A stretch of DNA of 64,000 nt, taken from positions 248,001-312,000 of the forward strand of contig NZ_JBHMEZ010000001.1 in assembly GCF_042427615.1 (NCBI RefSeq). Reading direction: 5' to 3'. A model generated the notes under the pieces. That model did no database searches and was not told where the DNA came from. It saw nothing but the letters and a program-made list of their open reading frames with translations. The position numbers and the translations under genes were made by a program. This DNA comes from Formosa undariae. Its GTDB lineage: Bacteria; Bacteroidota; Bacteroidia; Flavobacteriales; Flavobacteriaceae. Shown piece by piece: positions 1-10,259 of the stretch (position 1 is its first letter; every line of letters begins with the position of its first letter).

Positions 1-762
1 AGCCAATTGAGATAATTCATTTTTCGGTGTATTTTTAAAGTAGGCTTCACTTTCTTCGAAAGTTAATTTCGGATACTTATCTTGAAACACATGCATTAAT
101 ACTGCTTCTCTCCAAACTACACTGGCAGCACCATTATTACTAACAGAAACCATATGGTCCAACCACTCGTAAAGACTAAATGTATCTGTAGCAAGCACTG
201 TACGTTTTACCAATTTCTGAGTTTCTAAATTGTAAATAGGCACCGTATGATGATCGTATAACGCCCATTTTCCTGCAGTAATAATTTTATTTTTCAGTAA
301 CTGTTGGCGCTCCTCAAAACTACTTCCTGGTAAAATTTCACACAGTTGTTTAAAAAATGCTGCTAATACGACTAGCTTCCCCACACTTCCTGGCTGATAT
401 CCTACAGATTCGCGATGTTGTGCGTATCGTAAAGGTTGACCTTTCGTCATATCTAAAACCGTCATAGAATAGTTTTTATCTAATCCTCTAAACAGTTTTT
501 CTACACGGTCTTGCAGTTCTTTATCTTCTTCAGGAAGATTAACTAATTCAGACTTTCTATCGACTAAATTTAATTCTATTGAATTTATATCTTTAAATGC
601 TCCTGGCGGAATCCGATCGCTTTTAATTTCTCCATTTTTTACACGCTCTAAGTAGGCCAAACGTTTAATCCCTGTTAAGGTATAACCATCGATCGGGTAG
701 AAATGATTGGCCGTAAAACCAAAACATCCTAAAATAACAATAAGTAGAAGTAGTTTTTTCAT
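1..762 (-). CDS. Serine hydrolase, beta-lactamase/PBP-like fold (3' end outside window)
   Basis: Open from the ATG at 760-762 to the window edge (254 codons, no stop), so the C-terminus is missing. The first ~20 residues are hydrophobic (MKKLLLLIVILGCFGF), an export signal or membrane anchor. A serine-hydrolase SxxK motif is seen as S126-V-G-K129 after a QPG turn, and a second motif S208-N-N210 matches the SxN motif of class A beta-lactamases and penicillin-binding proteins. The KTG-like third motif would lie outside the window. The start codon is 2 bases after the stop of the exported dikinase upstream, so the two are almost certainly co-transcribed. Substrate unknown: it could be a peptidase, a cell-wall enzyme or an esterase. 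Periplasmic location is inferred. Confidence 0.75.
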   Translation of the reverse strand, partial: MKKLLLLIVILGCFGFTANHFYPIDGYTLTGIKRLAYLERVKNGEIKSDRIPPGAFKDINSIELNLVDRKSELVNLPEEDKELQDRVEKLFRGLDKNYSMTVLDMTKGQPLRYAQHRESVGYQPGSVGKLVVLAAFFKQLCEILPGSSFEERQQLLKNKIITAGKWALYDHHTVPIYNLETQKLVKRTVLATDTFSLYEWLDHMVSVSNNGAASVVWREAVLMHVFQDKYPKLTFEESEAYFKNTPKNELSQLA

Positions 763-764
763 AA

Positions 765-3656
765 TTATAAAGGAGCGTTAATGGATATTTTTTTATTTAA
801 GTCCACTTTAGGTGTAATCGACTCTAAATAAGTGGAGCTTTTAGCTTTTTTATTTTCGACAAACGGACGGACTTGAAACAGCCAGAGTTTATCATCTTTA
901 AATCCAAGTTCGACATCGTAGGGCCCTTGAATATCTTTTTTAGACATTTTATTAATTAATTCTTTACTAAAATTATTTACCGCTTTTAAATGTGCTGTAC
1001 TCACAATTTGTTTTTCGAAAGTAGTAATATGGCGTTCCGTTCCTCCTGTACTTGGCAACGATAAATATGAAGGTTCTCGCGATGGTGAAATTAAACGATG
1101 ATCTCCATTATTTTTAATCGTCCATGTTTCTGCCGCTTGTCCGTCTACAGCGCCGCCCACACCACGACTAAAAGCGACAGTAATTTCATCTGTTTTCCCT
1201 GTAGACACACCTTTTGTAATCATAACACCAGAAAAATCATTATTCACTCCTGGAATGACTAATATTGAAGGATATACATTTTCAGGATTTGTTAAATATT
1301 TTTGGCGCCATTTAAAACTACGCTCTGTATAAGGCGATGCCCAAACGGTTTTTATACCTTCAATAATTTTGTTACGCTCTAATACATTAAATAAGGTTAA
1401 ATTTAAACCAGCACCTGTAAAACTCTTTAAATCTTCCATATTGGTATCACTTCTTAAAAAGACTGGAGTTTCTCCTAAATCGGTACCTAAAACAGTTTGA
1501 AAACAATTTTCCAAATCTGTAACAAAATCATCTAAGAGAGGCATTTCAATAATTAAATTTCGGAGTTTATTTAATGCTGTTAATTGAAACTGCTCAACGT
1601 CTTTATCTGGTTTCCCATCTGCTGTCATCTGGCGCGCATCTTTAAAAATACTATTTAGATAATCCCAATACGTTGTATCTTGATTGGGAATATTTTGTTT
1701 CATATGATTTAAAAATATGCCGAAAGGAATTACAAAACCATCCACCACATGATCTGGGAAATTTTCTTTGAGTTCGCCTAAATTAGCGGCTTTCGGACCA
1801 CAATAAATACCTGAAGACTCTGCATTGACTTCATTTAAAGTTAAAATGGTAGTTCGATCTAGTTTAATTTTTTCCACAGGAACAGTAATCATATCGTGCG
1901 ACTGTTCTGCTTTAGAAAACAACTGCTTTTCTTCAGAAGTCATTTCAGTTTCGCGTTTCATAATTACGGTACCTTTATTAGAAACCGCATAGAAAACAAC
2001 TTCGCCAGAATATGTTTTAAACTCTCTAATATTATCCGATGAAATCGCTGCATTTGGAATCCCTAAATTACGAGCCAGCAACTGCACATGGGATACTAAA
2101 TTCCCTTCGGAAACGGTTAAAATTCCGGCTATAGGTTTTAAATCCGATGGTGGTCTTTCGAAAACATAAATATTATTTGGGTCGACCTCCATGCCTTCTC
2201 CAGAACCATCAACAACTATTAATTTCCCTTTAGCATAACCTGGATTTAGACCATGAATATGACTTTGATTCTCTAAGTTTAAAACACGATTACTTAATGA
2301 AGATTCCGACGAAATAAACGTCCCTAACTTCCCTATACTATTTCCTAACGGTAAGGCGACAGAACCACGAATTCTATCATCCATAAAACCATGAACCAAC
2401 GGCTCGAAACCTTCATAAAGTAAAACGACATCTCCAAAAATTGCACTATTTTTTCCTGTCCCCCACTCCAATTGTTTACGTGCTGCTTCTAAAATTAAAT
2501 TCAATCTTTCTATAGATAAGCTAGAATCTTTTATGTCTGAAAACTGCGTTTTAATTTCTTTCCACTCCCATATTTCTGTGTAGCCCGAAGCTGCTGAAGC
2601 AGTACTTAAATAACCTATTTTACGAATTAAATCTTGTAAATTTGTTTCTGGAAATCCCCCAATCTGTGTTGTGATTAACAACTCTAATTGAAGAGACAAA
2701 TCAAATAAAGCCAATCGCCCTTCAGCCGTTTGTTCTTCCAAAAGATGTTCCCGAATAATCCACATGGTTTCCGCAGTGCTTTCTATCTTTGATGCTATGG
2801 TTGCACTTTTATAATCTGCAATAAAATCAGTTAATTTATTTTTTAAATCTCCATTGGAAATATCCTTTAAATACATAGACAAACTTTCGATTTGAACGGG
2901 TTTAAAATAGTCGTTCATGGTTTGTACCAAATCATCCAATTGTGTATTAAGTTTTGGCGTTAATTTACCGCCCTGGTCACTTTTAAATTGTTTTACACGT
3001 TCTATGTCCGAAGGTTCTGGTTGTCCATGAATTTTGATTCTAAGATTCATAAAAGGCTCATATTCTTCGGCTAAAACTTTAGACTGACTGCGCATAAGCT
3101 GAGCGACATTGTCATCTTCAGAATGCGGAATATCTTTTACCGCTTGTCTAATTAAATAAAAGTCTTTAGTAATGACTTCATCATTTTTAAGTAACCCTAT
3201 AAAAAATGCTTTTCCCCAAGCTTGTTCGTCCTCGACTTGAATCGCACCACGATAAAACTGAGCACGTCTATGTATCCAACCATTATCTACAGATTTTAAA
3301 TAGTTTTCCACCATATATTGCTTTAAACGCGAATGATTATGATCTTGATCCCAAAAATCATCCTTATTGGTAGATGCTAAAATCTGACCCAAATAAATGT
3401 GAGACTTTTCTCCTAAAGTAATAACCTCCTCTTTGTACCTCGCATGTTGCACACCTCCATCTTCGCAAGGTTCTTTTGGCATGTTTAAAGTACCATCGTC
3501 ACAAAACCAACGAATGTCTCGGTAAGGACCTCGAATATCTTTTTTATAATTAGAAATAGACTCCTTGATTTTAGAATTATCTACAGCCGATTTATCTTGT
3601 GCAAAAACAGCACAAGTCATTAAAAAACAAATAAATGAGACAACTAATTTGTTCAT
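765..3656 (-). CDS. Exported PEP/pyruvate-binding (glucan water dikinase-like) protein
   Basis: 963 residues with a clear signal peptide (residues 1-20, ending FAQ). A phosphohistidine swivelling domain lies near residues 500-550, with the motif SHVQLLAR and candidate phospho-acceptor H523. It is followed by a C-terminal PPDK/PEP-synthase-type ATP-grasp domain (about 640-945), with FLRSDTNMEDL near 735, VWASPYTERSF, and QVRPF near 926. The order swivel then ATP-grasp is that of alpha-glucan water dikinases rather than PPDK or PEP synthase, and the VWASxxxERxF block also resembles that family. The N-terminal ~480 residues are mostly helical and not recognised. A cytosolic ATP-using fold behind a signal peptide is odd. 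Function is unknown; dikinase or phosphotransfer chemistry is inferred from the motifs only. Translationally close to the serine hydrolase downstream. Confidence 0.75.
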   Translation of the reverse strand: MNKLVVSFICFLMTCAVFAQDKSAVDNSKIKESISNYKKDIRGPYRDIRWFCDDGTLNMPKEPCEDGGVQHARYKEEVITLGEKSHIYLGQILASTNKDDFWDQDHNHSRLKQYMVENYLKSVDNGWIHRRAQFYRGAIQVEDEQAWGKAFFIGLLKNDEVITKDFYLIRQAVKDIPHSEDDNVAQLMRSQSKVLAEEYEPFMNLRIKIHGQPEPSDIERVKQFKSDQGGKLTPKLNTQLDDLVQTMNDYFKPVQIESLSMYLKDISNGDLKNKLTDFIADYKSATIASKIESTAETMWIIREHLLEEQTAEGRLALFDLSLQLELLITTQIGGFPETNLQDLIRKIGYLSTASAASGYTEIWEWKEIKTQFSDIKDSSLSIERLNLILEAARKQLEWGTGKNSAIFGDVVLLYEGFEPLVHGFMDDRIRGSVALPLGNSIGKLGTFISSESSLSNRVLNLENQSHIHGLNPGYAKGKLIVVDGSGEGMEVDPNNIYVFERPPSDLKPIAGILTVSEGNLVSHVQLLARNLGIPNAAISSDNIREFKTYSGEVVFYAVSNKGTVIMKRETEMTSEEKQLFSKAEQSHDMITVPVEKIKLDRTTILTLNEVNAESSGIYCGPKAANLGELKENFPDHVVDGFVIPFGIFLNHMKQNIPNQDTTYWDYLNSIFKDARQMTADGKPDKDVEQFQLTALNKLRNLIIEMPLLDDFVTDLENCFQTVLGTDLGETPVFLRSDTNMEDLKSFTGAGLNLTLFNVLERNKIIEGIKTVWASPYTERSFKWRQKYLTNPENVYPSILVIPGVNNDFSGVMITKGVSTGKTDEITVAFSRGVGGAVDGQAAETWTIKNNGDHRLISPSREPSYLSLPSTGGTERHITTFEKQIVSTAHLKAVNNFSKELINKMSKKDIQGPYDVELGFKDDKLWLFQVRPFVENKKAKSSTYLESITPKVDLNKKISINAPL

Positions 3657-3886
3657 AGCACATGGAAATGGTTCTTAACGAAAATATATAAATCTATACT
3701 AATAACGTTAGAATAATGAATAAAAACTTTAGGGTACAAAAACCGACATATTTTCCAATATAACAGGCTTTAATACATTAAAAATTAGCACAATTAACCA
3801 AAGCGTACACTTTAATTATATAATATTAGAATTGAAAGTTTATGAACCGATATGCGTCTAGGTTTTACGCTTTCTATATTTTTTTA

Positions 3887-3894
3887 TATTTTTG
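3887..3894 (+). promoter_or_regulatory. Bacteroidota -7 element (TATTTTTG) for the DUF2490 gene
   Basis: TATTTTTG matches the Bacteroidota sigma-A -7 consensus TAnnTTTG. It would put transcription initiation near 3900, about 20 bases before the ATG at 3921 and downstream of the longest-frame ATG at 3852. No good TTG -33 element is visible at the expected distance, so this is moderate support. Confidence 0.5.
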
Positions 3895-3920
3895 AAAACT
3901 ACTCTAAAAGACATTCTAAA

Positions 3921-4619
3921 ATGCCTAGTATTTCTAAACTTTCTTTAATTGCTTTTCTAATATTTTTTTCTAATAATATCTACTCTCAACTTAACGATAA
4001 GAAGATGGGTAGTTGGTTTATGTATGCCTTTAATACCGAAATAAACGAAAGCCAATGGGGGTTTCAAGGAGATATACAACATAGAAATTGGAATGTTTCG
4101 GGCGATTTAGAACAGTTGCTTTTAAGAGGAGGTGTGCATTACACACCCAAAAACAGCAGACTTAAACTTACAGCTGGATATGCCTATATCCAATCTGGTT
4201 ATTACGACTCGAGCGAAATTCAAAACCATGAGAACAGAATTTACCAAGAAGCTAGAATCCCGCAAAAGATTGGTAGCCGTTTTTACCTAGCGCATCGTTT
4301 TAGATTTGAGCAACGTATAGTCCAAAACCAAGATTTTAGAACCCGATTTAGATATGCTTTAAGTATAGATGTACCTATAAACAATAGATTATTAATTCCT
4401 AAAACATGGTATGTTACGGTATACGATGAAATATTTATTAACGGACAGAAAGATATTGGTAACGATATACAAGTAGATCTTTTCGATAGAAATCGTGCGT
4501 ATTTTGGAATAGGTTATATTATATCGCCACATTTAAAAAGCACATTTGGATTCCTTAGACAAAGCACCTCCACCTGGAGTAAAAATCAATTTGTATTGAG
4601 TCTATTTCACAATATTTAA
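3921..4619 (+). CDS. DUF2490 family protein, probable outer-membrane beta-barrel
   Basis: 232 residues from the ATG at 3921. The frame is open further upstream (ATG 3852), but the 3921 start gives a proper signal peptide (MPSISKLSLIAFLIFFSNNIYSQ region) and sits just after a -7 promoter element, so it is preferred. The mature protein begins with the typical DUF2490 pattern (MGSWFMYAFNTEIN, then QHRNW) and has alternating polar/aromatic strands ending LSLFHNI, as expected for a small outer-membrane barrel. DUF2490 proteins have no established function. It stands alone between the divergent dikinase and the convergent cupin gene. Confidence 0.8.
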   Translation: MPSISKLSLIAFLIFFSNNIYSQLNDKKMGSWFMYAFNTEINESQWGFQGDIQHRNWNVSGDLEQLLLRGGVHYTPKNSRLKLTAGYAYIQSGYYDSSEIQNHENRIYQEARIPQKIGSRFYLAHRFRFEQRIVQNQDFRTRFRYALSIDVPINNRLLIPKTWYVTVYDEIFINGQKDIGNDIQVDLFDRNRAYFGIGYIISPHLKSTFGFLRQSTSTWSKNQFVLSLFHNI

Positions 4620-4656
4620 TTGTTTTAGATTTCAAAACAGCAGATGATCGGCTAAC

Positions 4657-4995
4657 CTATTCAACCACCTTTTCCACACGGTCTACTGTATCTTGAATAG
4701 AAAGTGTTAGACGCACAATACTGTCTTCCTTAGCGAATAAATCGTGAGGCACATTAGAATCTAGTGTTAATATATCACCTTTTTTTAATGCATGCGTTTG
4801 TCCTTCTACCCCAAAATCAATTTCACCTTCAAACAATTCAACAACTATAGGTTTTGGTGCTTTGTGCTCTTTCATTAACTGACCTTTCTTTAATAAAATG
4901 CGAATTTCTTTACTAAATGCCGTTTGCAGAAGCACACTAATTGCAGGCTTATCGGCGTTATATTCTAAATTATCGTATAAATTATTTGTAATCAT
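4657..4995 (-). CDS. Small cupin-domain protein
   Basis: 112 residues, a single cupin beta-barrel with almost no other sequence. Motif 2 is visible as GDILTLDSNVPHDLF (His of VPH) and motif 1 lies in the KGQLMKEHKAPKP region (H and K/E positions). This resembles stand-alone cupins that bind a metal or small ligand, often annotated as AraC-type cupin or quercetin-dioxygenase-like. Substrate and reaction cannot be deduced. It is monocistronic: convergent with the DUF2490 gene (37 bases between stops) and divergent from tamB. Confidence 0.8.
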   Translation of the reverse strand: MITNNLYDNLEYNADKPAISVLLQTAFSKEIRILLKKGQLMKEHKAPKPIVVELFEGEIDFGVEGQTHALKKGDILTLDSNVPHDLFAKEDSIVRLTLSIQDTVDRVEKVVE

Positions 4996-5183
4996 AATGA
5001 ATGTATTAAAAAGGTTTGTTTGTAGAATGTTCCATTTTACCGAAGATATTAAAAATTAGTCAGAAACTTATTATCTTAAATCTTTAATAAGGAACCAAAT
5101 TAGCTTTACAGAATGATTACATTTGATTCAATATTGGTTCAATATTGATTGAGATTGAGTTAATTTTAGTGGAATAATTATAA

Positions 5184-5191
5184 TATGTTTG
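5184..5191 (+). promoter_or_regulatory. -7 promoter element (TATGTTTG) for tamB
   Basis: TATGTTTG fits TAnnTTTG. Initiation would fall near 5197-5199, just before the TTG start codon at 5211, which supports that unusual start. A TTG at 5155-5157 is 26 bases upstream, longer than the usual spacing. Confidence 0.5.
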
Positions 5192-5210
5192 CGCCAATTC
5201 AACTTTTACT

Positions 5211-8200
5211 TTGGAAGAAAAACAACAAATCAAAACAAAACCATCTACAAAGCTTAAGATTTTTAAAATCTTAAGAACTATTTTCATCGTCTTTTTTCTC
5301 CTCTTTCTTGCTATCATACTCTTTATAAGAAGTCCATGGGGACAAAATATTATTGTAGATTATGCCACGTCTTTCGTTTCGGATAAAACTAAAACCAAAG
5401 TCGAAATAGACAATCTTTTCATCACTTTAGATGGGGACATAAAATTAAAAGGACTGTATTTAGAAGACACTAAAGGAGATACCCTAGTTTACTCTAGATC
5501 GCTTGAAGCCGATTTACCACTATGGCCAGCCATTACAGGAAAAGGCATAGGTATTGAAGATTTAAATTGGGAAGGTTTACGTGCCAATGTTATTAGAAAA
5601 GATTCCATTTCTGGTTATAATTTTCAGTTTTTAATTGATGCTTTCGCCTCGAAAACGCCAGCACCCGAACCGCAACCAGAAGTTTCAAGCGAACCACTAA
5701 ACCTTATTATTGGCGACATCCATCTAAAAGATTTTAATATTGTTTTTAACGATGCTGTTCTGGGTATTGATAGCAAATTTAAAATCGGTCAGGTTGAATT
5801 AGATTTTGACACTTTCGATTTAGATGCTATGGATTTTAGAACATCTGATATTTTAATCTCTAATTCTGAAATTAACTACATTCAAAGTCCTGTTCCGCCT
5901 TCTGTAGATACAACAGCTACAACTTTGCCTTATTTGCTTTTTGAAGATTTTAAAATTGAAAACACAAAAGCGCACTACGTTTCAGCTGAAGATGGCATGG
6001 ATTTAAACACCAATATTTCTACATTTTATGCCGAAAACACAACGATCGACTTAGCCAATACTAGTTATTCCATTGAAAATTTGGGCTTAAAAGATTCTGA
6101 AATTGTTTTTCTAACCACGAGTAACACATCAGAAACTAAAACTGAAAGTCCACAAAATTCATCCTCTGCAATTGAGTGGCCAGCATTAGTGCTAAAAGTG
6201 GATAATATCGATATAGAAAATAATAAAGTTAAATATGCCGTCGATAATGCAAAACCAATTAAAAACATATTTAATGCCAATGCCATTTATTTGGACAATC
6301 TTATTTTAAATGCAGAAAACATATATCTAAAAGATAAAACTGCAGGTTTACATTTAGAAACCTTTTCTTTTATTGAAGGTTCTGGCCTAAATCTTAAAAA
6401 AGGGGAATTACAGATTGAAATTACAGATCAGTTTTTAAAGCTAACAGGATTAGATATCGCACTTAATAACAATAAAATCGCTGGAGAATCGCGTTTAGAA
6501 TATCCAAATATTTCGGCCTTAACCAAGGCACCCGAAGCTTCAAAATTAGACTTACAAATACCGGTTATTCAACTAGACATTACTGATGCTTACCGATTTC
6601 AACCCGAATTAAAAAACAACACCTATGTTGCTAATTTAAGTCAGAAATTAATCACCGGGCAATTACATGCGAAGGGCTATTTATCGGCGATCAATTTAAA
6701 TAATACGTCCATAAATTGGGGCAAAACCACACGTATCTCTGCTACAGGATTAATTAAAAATGTGACCAATCCAGATAATCTAATATTAAACATATCCCCA
6801 TTAAAAGCCCAAACTAGAAAATCTGATTTACTCCAATTGGTAGACGAAAAAGAATTGGGTTTAAATTTACCAGATAGCATTGTGCTTACTGCAACTATAA
6901 ATGGACGTTTAAACAATATAAAAACCGAGGCACAATTAACCTCATCTCAAGGTCTCGCTAAGTTAACTGCCTCTTATAAAGACAGCAGCGGATTAGCTTT
7001 TACATCTGACCTAGAGATTAAAGAATTTAAACTTCAGGAACTTTTACAAAACGAAAATTTAGGTCCATTAAGTGTCACTCTTAAAGCGAGCGGAAGTGGT
7101 AAAACCATAAACGATTTAGACGCGAATTTGGATGCCATGATTTCAAGTTTTAGATTAAAAAATTACGACATTATAAACTTGCCTATAACAGGTAATATTG
7201 AAAATGGAAAAGGATATATCGAATCGGCCTACAAGGACAAAAACATAAACTTAGATTTAAAAACAGAAGTCGTTTTAGATAGCGTATCTCCAGAAATTAT
7301 TGCCGACTTAAACCTTATTGGAATAGACTTACAAGCGCTTGGATTGATGCAAAAAGACATTCGAGCTGGACTTAAATTACATGCAGAATTTAAAGGAAAT
7401 GCAGATGTTTTCGATTTAAAAAGTAACATAAATAATGGAACAATTGTTTTCGATAACAGCACCTATTTACTTGGAGATATTAATGCTGAAGCTCATGTAA
7501 AAAGCGACACCACCTTTGTGAGTGTAACCAATAAACTATTGAGTTTGGAGTTAGCTTCTAATGCCAATCCAGCAACGTTTAGTAAAGCTTTAAACGAGCA
7601 TATTTCTAGCTACTTTAGTTTAGATACATTAAATACAACTGCAGACACTTCCAAAACACTAACGAACAAACCCGTGCAATTAAAACTAAGAGGCACACTA
7701 AATGATTCTCCTATAGTTAGTGATGTCTTTGTTTCAAGTTTAACGAATATAGATACTGTAAATATCGCTTTAGATTTTAATCAGGCAGAAAAACTTTTAA
7801 ACGCCAAAGTATTAGCACCTCATATTAATTATGCGGGGAACGAAATTGACAGCTTGGCATTTACATTAAATACGGATAAAGAAAAGTTTATTTTCGACCT
7901 TGGTTTTAATAATATTTTAGCTGGACCTATACATATAAAACGAACAAAATTTAGCGGAAATCAAGTCAATAAAGAAATGGATTTCACCATGATTTCTTAC
8001 GATCAGGAAGACGTTTTAATGCAATTAAATTCTAAAATTAAAAAAGAAGAGGATCAAATAATAATTAACGTCTTACCAGATAGCTTAATTTTAAATAAAG
8101 AACCTTGGCAAATTCCGAGCGACAATGCGTTAACTTACAGTCCTGGCCGTTTAGATTTTAAAAACTTCAAATTTAGTAATACTACTAAATCAGTATCCAT

Positions 8201-10259
8201 TGTAAACTCAAGCTCTGAAAGTGATGGAAAAGATCAGATTACTGTAGATATCGAAAATTTTAAAATCGAAGACTTTCTCGCGTATTTAAATCCGGATAAA
8301 GAATTAGCGCAAGGGGAATTAAACGGGGCTATTACAGTTCAAAGTCCATTTGAGAACCGGGGATATATAGCCGATATTTCCATTAATAATTTCAATGTTA
8401 TTGACACAGATTTGGGGACCTTAACTTTAAAAGGCGATTCTAAAACTAAAAATGATTACACCTTTAATTTATCAACAAAAGATGGCGATGCCGATATAGA
8501 TGTTGTTGGCGAGTACACCGCTTTAGATACCAACACAAATTTAGATGTCGATTTTGCGATAAATGAATTTAAAATGAAAGCGATAGAAGGGCTTTCTCTT
8601 GGCGAACTTGCAGAATCTTCAGGTGCTTTTAGCGGTAAATTCAAGATTGATGGTTCATTAGACGATTTGCAATACGCTGGCGATTTAGTCTTTAAAGACT
8701 CAAAATTTAAAATTACAAAACTGAATAGTTTTTTCGTTTTGGCTAACGAAACATTAAATATAGATAACAGTGGTATTAGCATGTCTAATTTCACCATAAA
8801 AGACGAGAACGACAGTGCTTTTGTTTTGGATGGAAAAGTAGGTACCGCTTCTTTAATAAATCCAACATTCGATTTAAAAATTAATGCAAACGATTTTCAA
8901 GTTCTTAATGCTACAAAAGAGGAAAACGATATGTATTATGGTTTCCTTTCTTTTAATGCCAATGGAACCATTCAAGGCGATTTAAATGTGCCTATAATTA
9001 AAATGGATGTAGGTGTTTCACCTCGAACAAATGTCACCTATGTATTACCATCATCGGCAGTAAATATTGAAGAACGTGACGGTGTTGTACTTTTTGTAAA
9101 CCGAGATAATCCGGATGCCATTTTAAGCAGAACGCAAGAAAAACAAGCCACAGTTACGGGAATAGATCTGCAAACCAATCTGTCTATTAGAAAGGAAGCC
9201 GTTATTACTCTGGTTTTAGACGAATCTACCGGAGATAATTTTCAGACCTCCGGAAATGGTGACTTTATATTTACCATGGACACCAACGGGCGCATGAATT
9301 TATCTGGAGTATATACCGTTTCTGGCGGACATTATGAGATGAGTTTATACGAGGTTGTAAATCGTAAATTCGAGTTAGTCTCTGGTAGTAGAATTTCATG
9401 GTCGGGAAATCCGCTAGATGCCACCTTAGATGTTAAAGCACTATACAATATAGAAACATCGGCTTCTTCGTTAATGGCTTCTCAAGTATCAGGATCGGAC
9501 CCAACTACTCAAAACAAATACAAACAAGTACTCCCTTTTGAAGTGTATTTAAACATAAAAGAAGAACTTTTACGTCCTAAAATTTCATTCAGTTTAGATA
9601 TGCCGGAAAGTGAACGTGGCGCCATTAGCGGACAAGTTTACGGAACCATTCAGCAGGTTAATCAACAAGAAGGCGAATTAAACAGACAGGTATTTTCACT
9701 ATTAGTAATGAATCGTTTTTATCCCGAATCAGGAAGCGATGGTAGTAGTGGTGGTTTTGCTTCTATAGCGAGAGACAACCTTAACGATGCCTTATCCGAC
9801 CAGTTAAATATGTTTTCAGACAAACTTATGGGGAATTCGGGCTTAGAATTAGATTTCGGACTAAATAGTTTTACAGATTACCAAGGCGACTCCTCGGAAC
9901 AGCGTACACAACTGGATATTGCTGCTCAAAAGAAATTATTTAACGACCGTGTAATCGTTCGTGTGGGTAGTGCTGTAGACATAGAAGGTAGTGATCCTAC
10001 CGGAGAAGAATCGCCTTTAATAGGAGATGTCAGTTTAGAATATTTAATTACACCGTCTGGAAAATACCGTCTTAAAGCTTTTCAGAAAAATGAATATGAA
10101 TCTGTAATAGATGGTCAAACTATTGTGAGTGGATTAGCGTTAATTTTCACACAAGAATTTAATGAATTTCAGGAATTATGGGATGCCTTGTTTCGAAAAG
10201 AAAAAGCACTTGCTAAAAAAAGGAATAAAAAAGAACTTAAAGTGAAGAACAGTGATTAA
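5211..10259 (+). CDS. tamB: Translocation/assembly module protein TamB (AsmA/DUF490 family)
   Basis: 1682 residues starting at TTG 5211. An in-frame stop lies at 5181-5183 and a -7 element at 5184-5191, and a transmembrane anchor follows at residues ~19-41, so TTG is the likely start. The long body is made of repeated beta-strand segments typical of the TamB/AsmA-like bridge proteins (hydrophobic groove that spans the periplasm). The C-terminal ~400 residues form the conserved TamB domain (for example GDFIFTMDTNGRMNLSG and the DYQGDSSEQRTQLD area). It ends with a basic tail (ALAKKRNKKELKVKN). In this phylum TamB partners the lipoprotein TamL, encoded immediately downstream with an 8-base overlap. 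Role: lipid transport or outer-membrane protein assembly across the envelope. Confidence 0.93.
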   Translation: MEEKQQIKTKPSTKLKIFKILRTIFIVFFLLFLAIILFIRSPWGQNIIVDYATSFVSDKTKTKVEIDNLFITLDGDIKLKGLYLEDTKGDTLVYSRSLEADLPLWPAITGKGIGIEDLNWEGLRANVIRKDSISGYNFQFLIDAFASKTPAPEPQPEVSSEPLNLIIGDIHLKDFNIVFNDAVLGIDSKFKIGQVELDFDTFDLDAMDFRTSDILISNSEINYIQSPVPPSVDTTATTLPYLLFEDFKIENTKAHYVSAEDGMDLNTNISTFYAENTTIDLANTSYSIENLGLKDSEIVFLTTSNTSETKTESPQNSSSAIEWPALVLKVDNIDIENNKVKYAVDNAKPIKNIFNANAIYLDNLILNAENIYLKDKTAGLHLETFSFIEGSGLNLKKGELQIEITDQFLKLTGLDIALNNNKIAGESRLEYPNISALTKAPEASKLDLQIPVIQLDITDAYRFQPELKNNTYVANLSQKLITGQLHAKGYLSAINLNNTSINWGKTTRISATGLIKNVTNPDNLILNISPLKAQTRKSDLLQLVDEKELGLNLPDSIVLTATINGRLNNIKTEAQLTSSQGLAKLTASYKDSSGLAFTSDLEIKEFKLQELLQNENLGPLSVTLKASGSGKTINDLDANLDAMISSFRLKNYDIINLPITGNIENGKGYIESAYKDKNINLDLKTEVVLDSVSPEIIADLNLIGIDLQALGLMQKDIRAGLKLHAEFKGNADVFDLKSNINNGTIVFDNSTYLLGDINAEAHVKSDTTFVSVTNKLLSLELASNANPATFSKALNEHISSYFSLDTLNTTADTSKTLTNKPVQLKLRGTLNDSPIVSDVFVSSLTNIDTVNIALDFNQAEKLLNAKVLAPHINYAGNEIDSLAFTLNTDKEKFIFDLGFNNILAGPIHIKRTKFSGNQVNKEMDFTMISYDQEDVLMQLNSKIKKEEDQIIINVLPDSLILNKEPWQIPSDNALTYSPGRLDFKNFKFSNTTKSVSIVNSSSESDGKDQITVDIENFKIEDFLAYLNPDKELAQGELNGAITVQSPFENRGYIADISINNFNVIDTDLGTLTLKGDSKTKNDYTFNLSTKDGDADIDVVGEYTALDTNTNLDVDFAINEFKMKAIEGLSLGELAESSGAFSGKFKIDGSLDDLQYAGDLVFKDSKFKITKLNSFFVLANETLNIDNSGISMSNFTIKDENDSAFVLDGKVGTASLINPTFDLKINANDFQVLNATKEENDMYYGFLSFNANGTIQGDLNVPIIKMDVGVSPRTNVTYVLPSSAVNIEERDGVVLFVNRDNPDAILSRTQEKQATVTGIDLQTNLSIRKEAVITLVLDESTGDNFQTSGNGDFIFTMDTNGRMNLSGVYTVSGGHYEMSLYEVVNRKFELVSGSRISWSGNPLDATLDVKALYNIETSASSLMASQVSGSDPTTQNKYKQVLPFEVYLNIKEELLRPKISFSLDMPESERGAISGQVYGTIQQVNQQEGELNRQVFSLLVMNRFYPESGSDGSSGGFASIARDNLNDALSDQLNMFSDKLMGNSGLELDFGLNSFTDYQGDSSEQRTQLDIAAQKKLFNDRVIVRVGSAVDIEGSDPTGEESPLIGDVSLEYLITPSGKYRLKAFQKNEYESVIDGQTIVSGLALIFTQEFNEFQELWDALFRKEKALAKKRNKKELKVKNSD

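Noticed and set aside
5117..5317. Minus-strand 66-residue frame upstream of tamB
   Set aside because: It overlaps the tamB N-terminus and promoter region antisense, has no family features and looks like the mirror of lysine-rich coding sequence.
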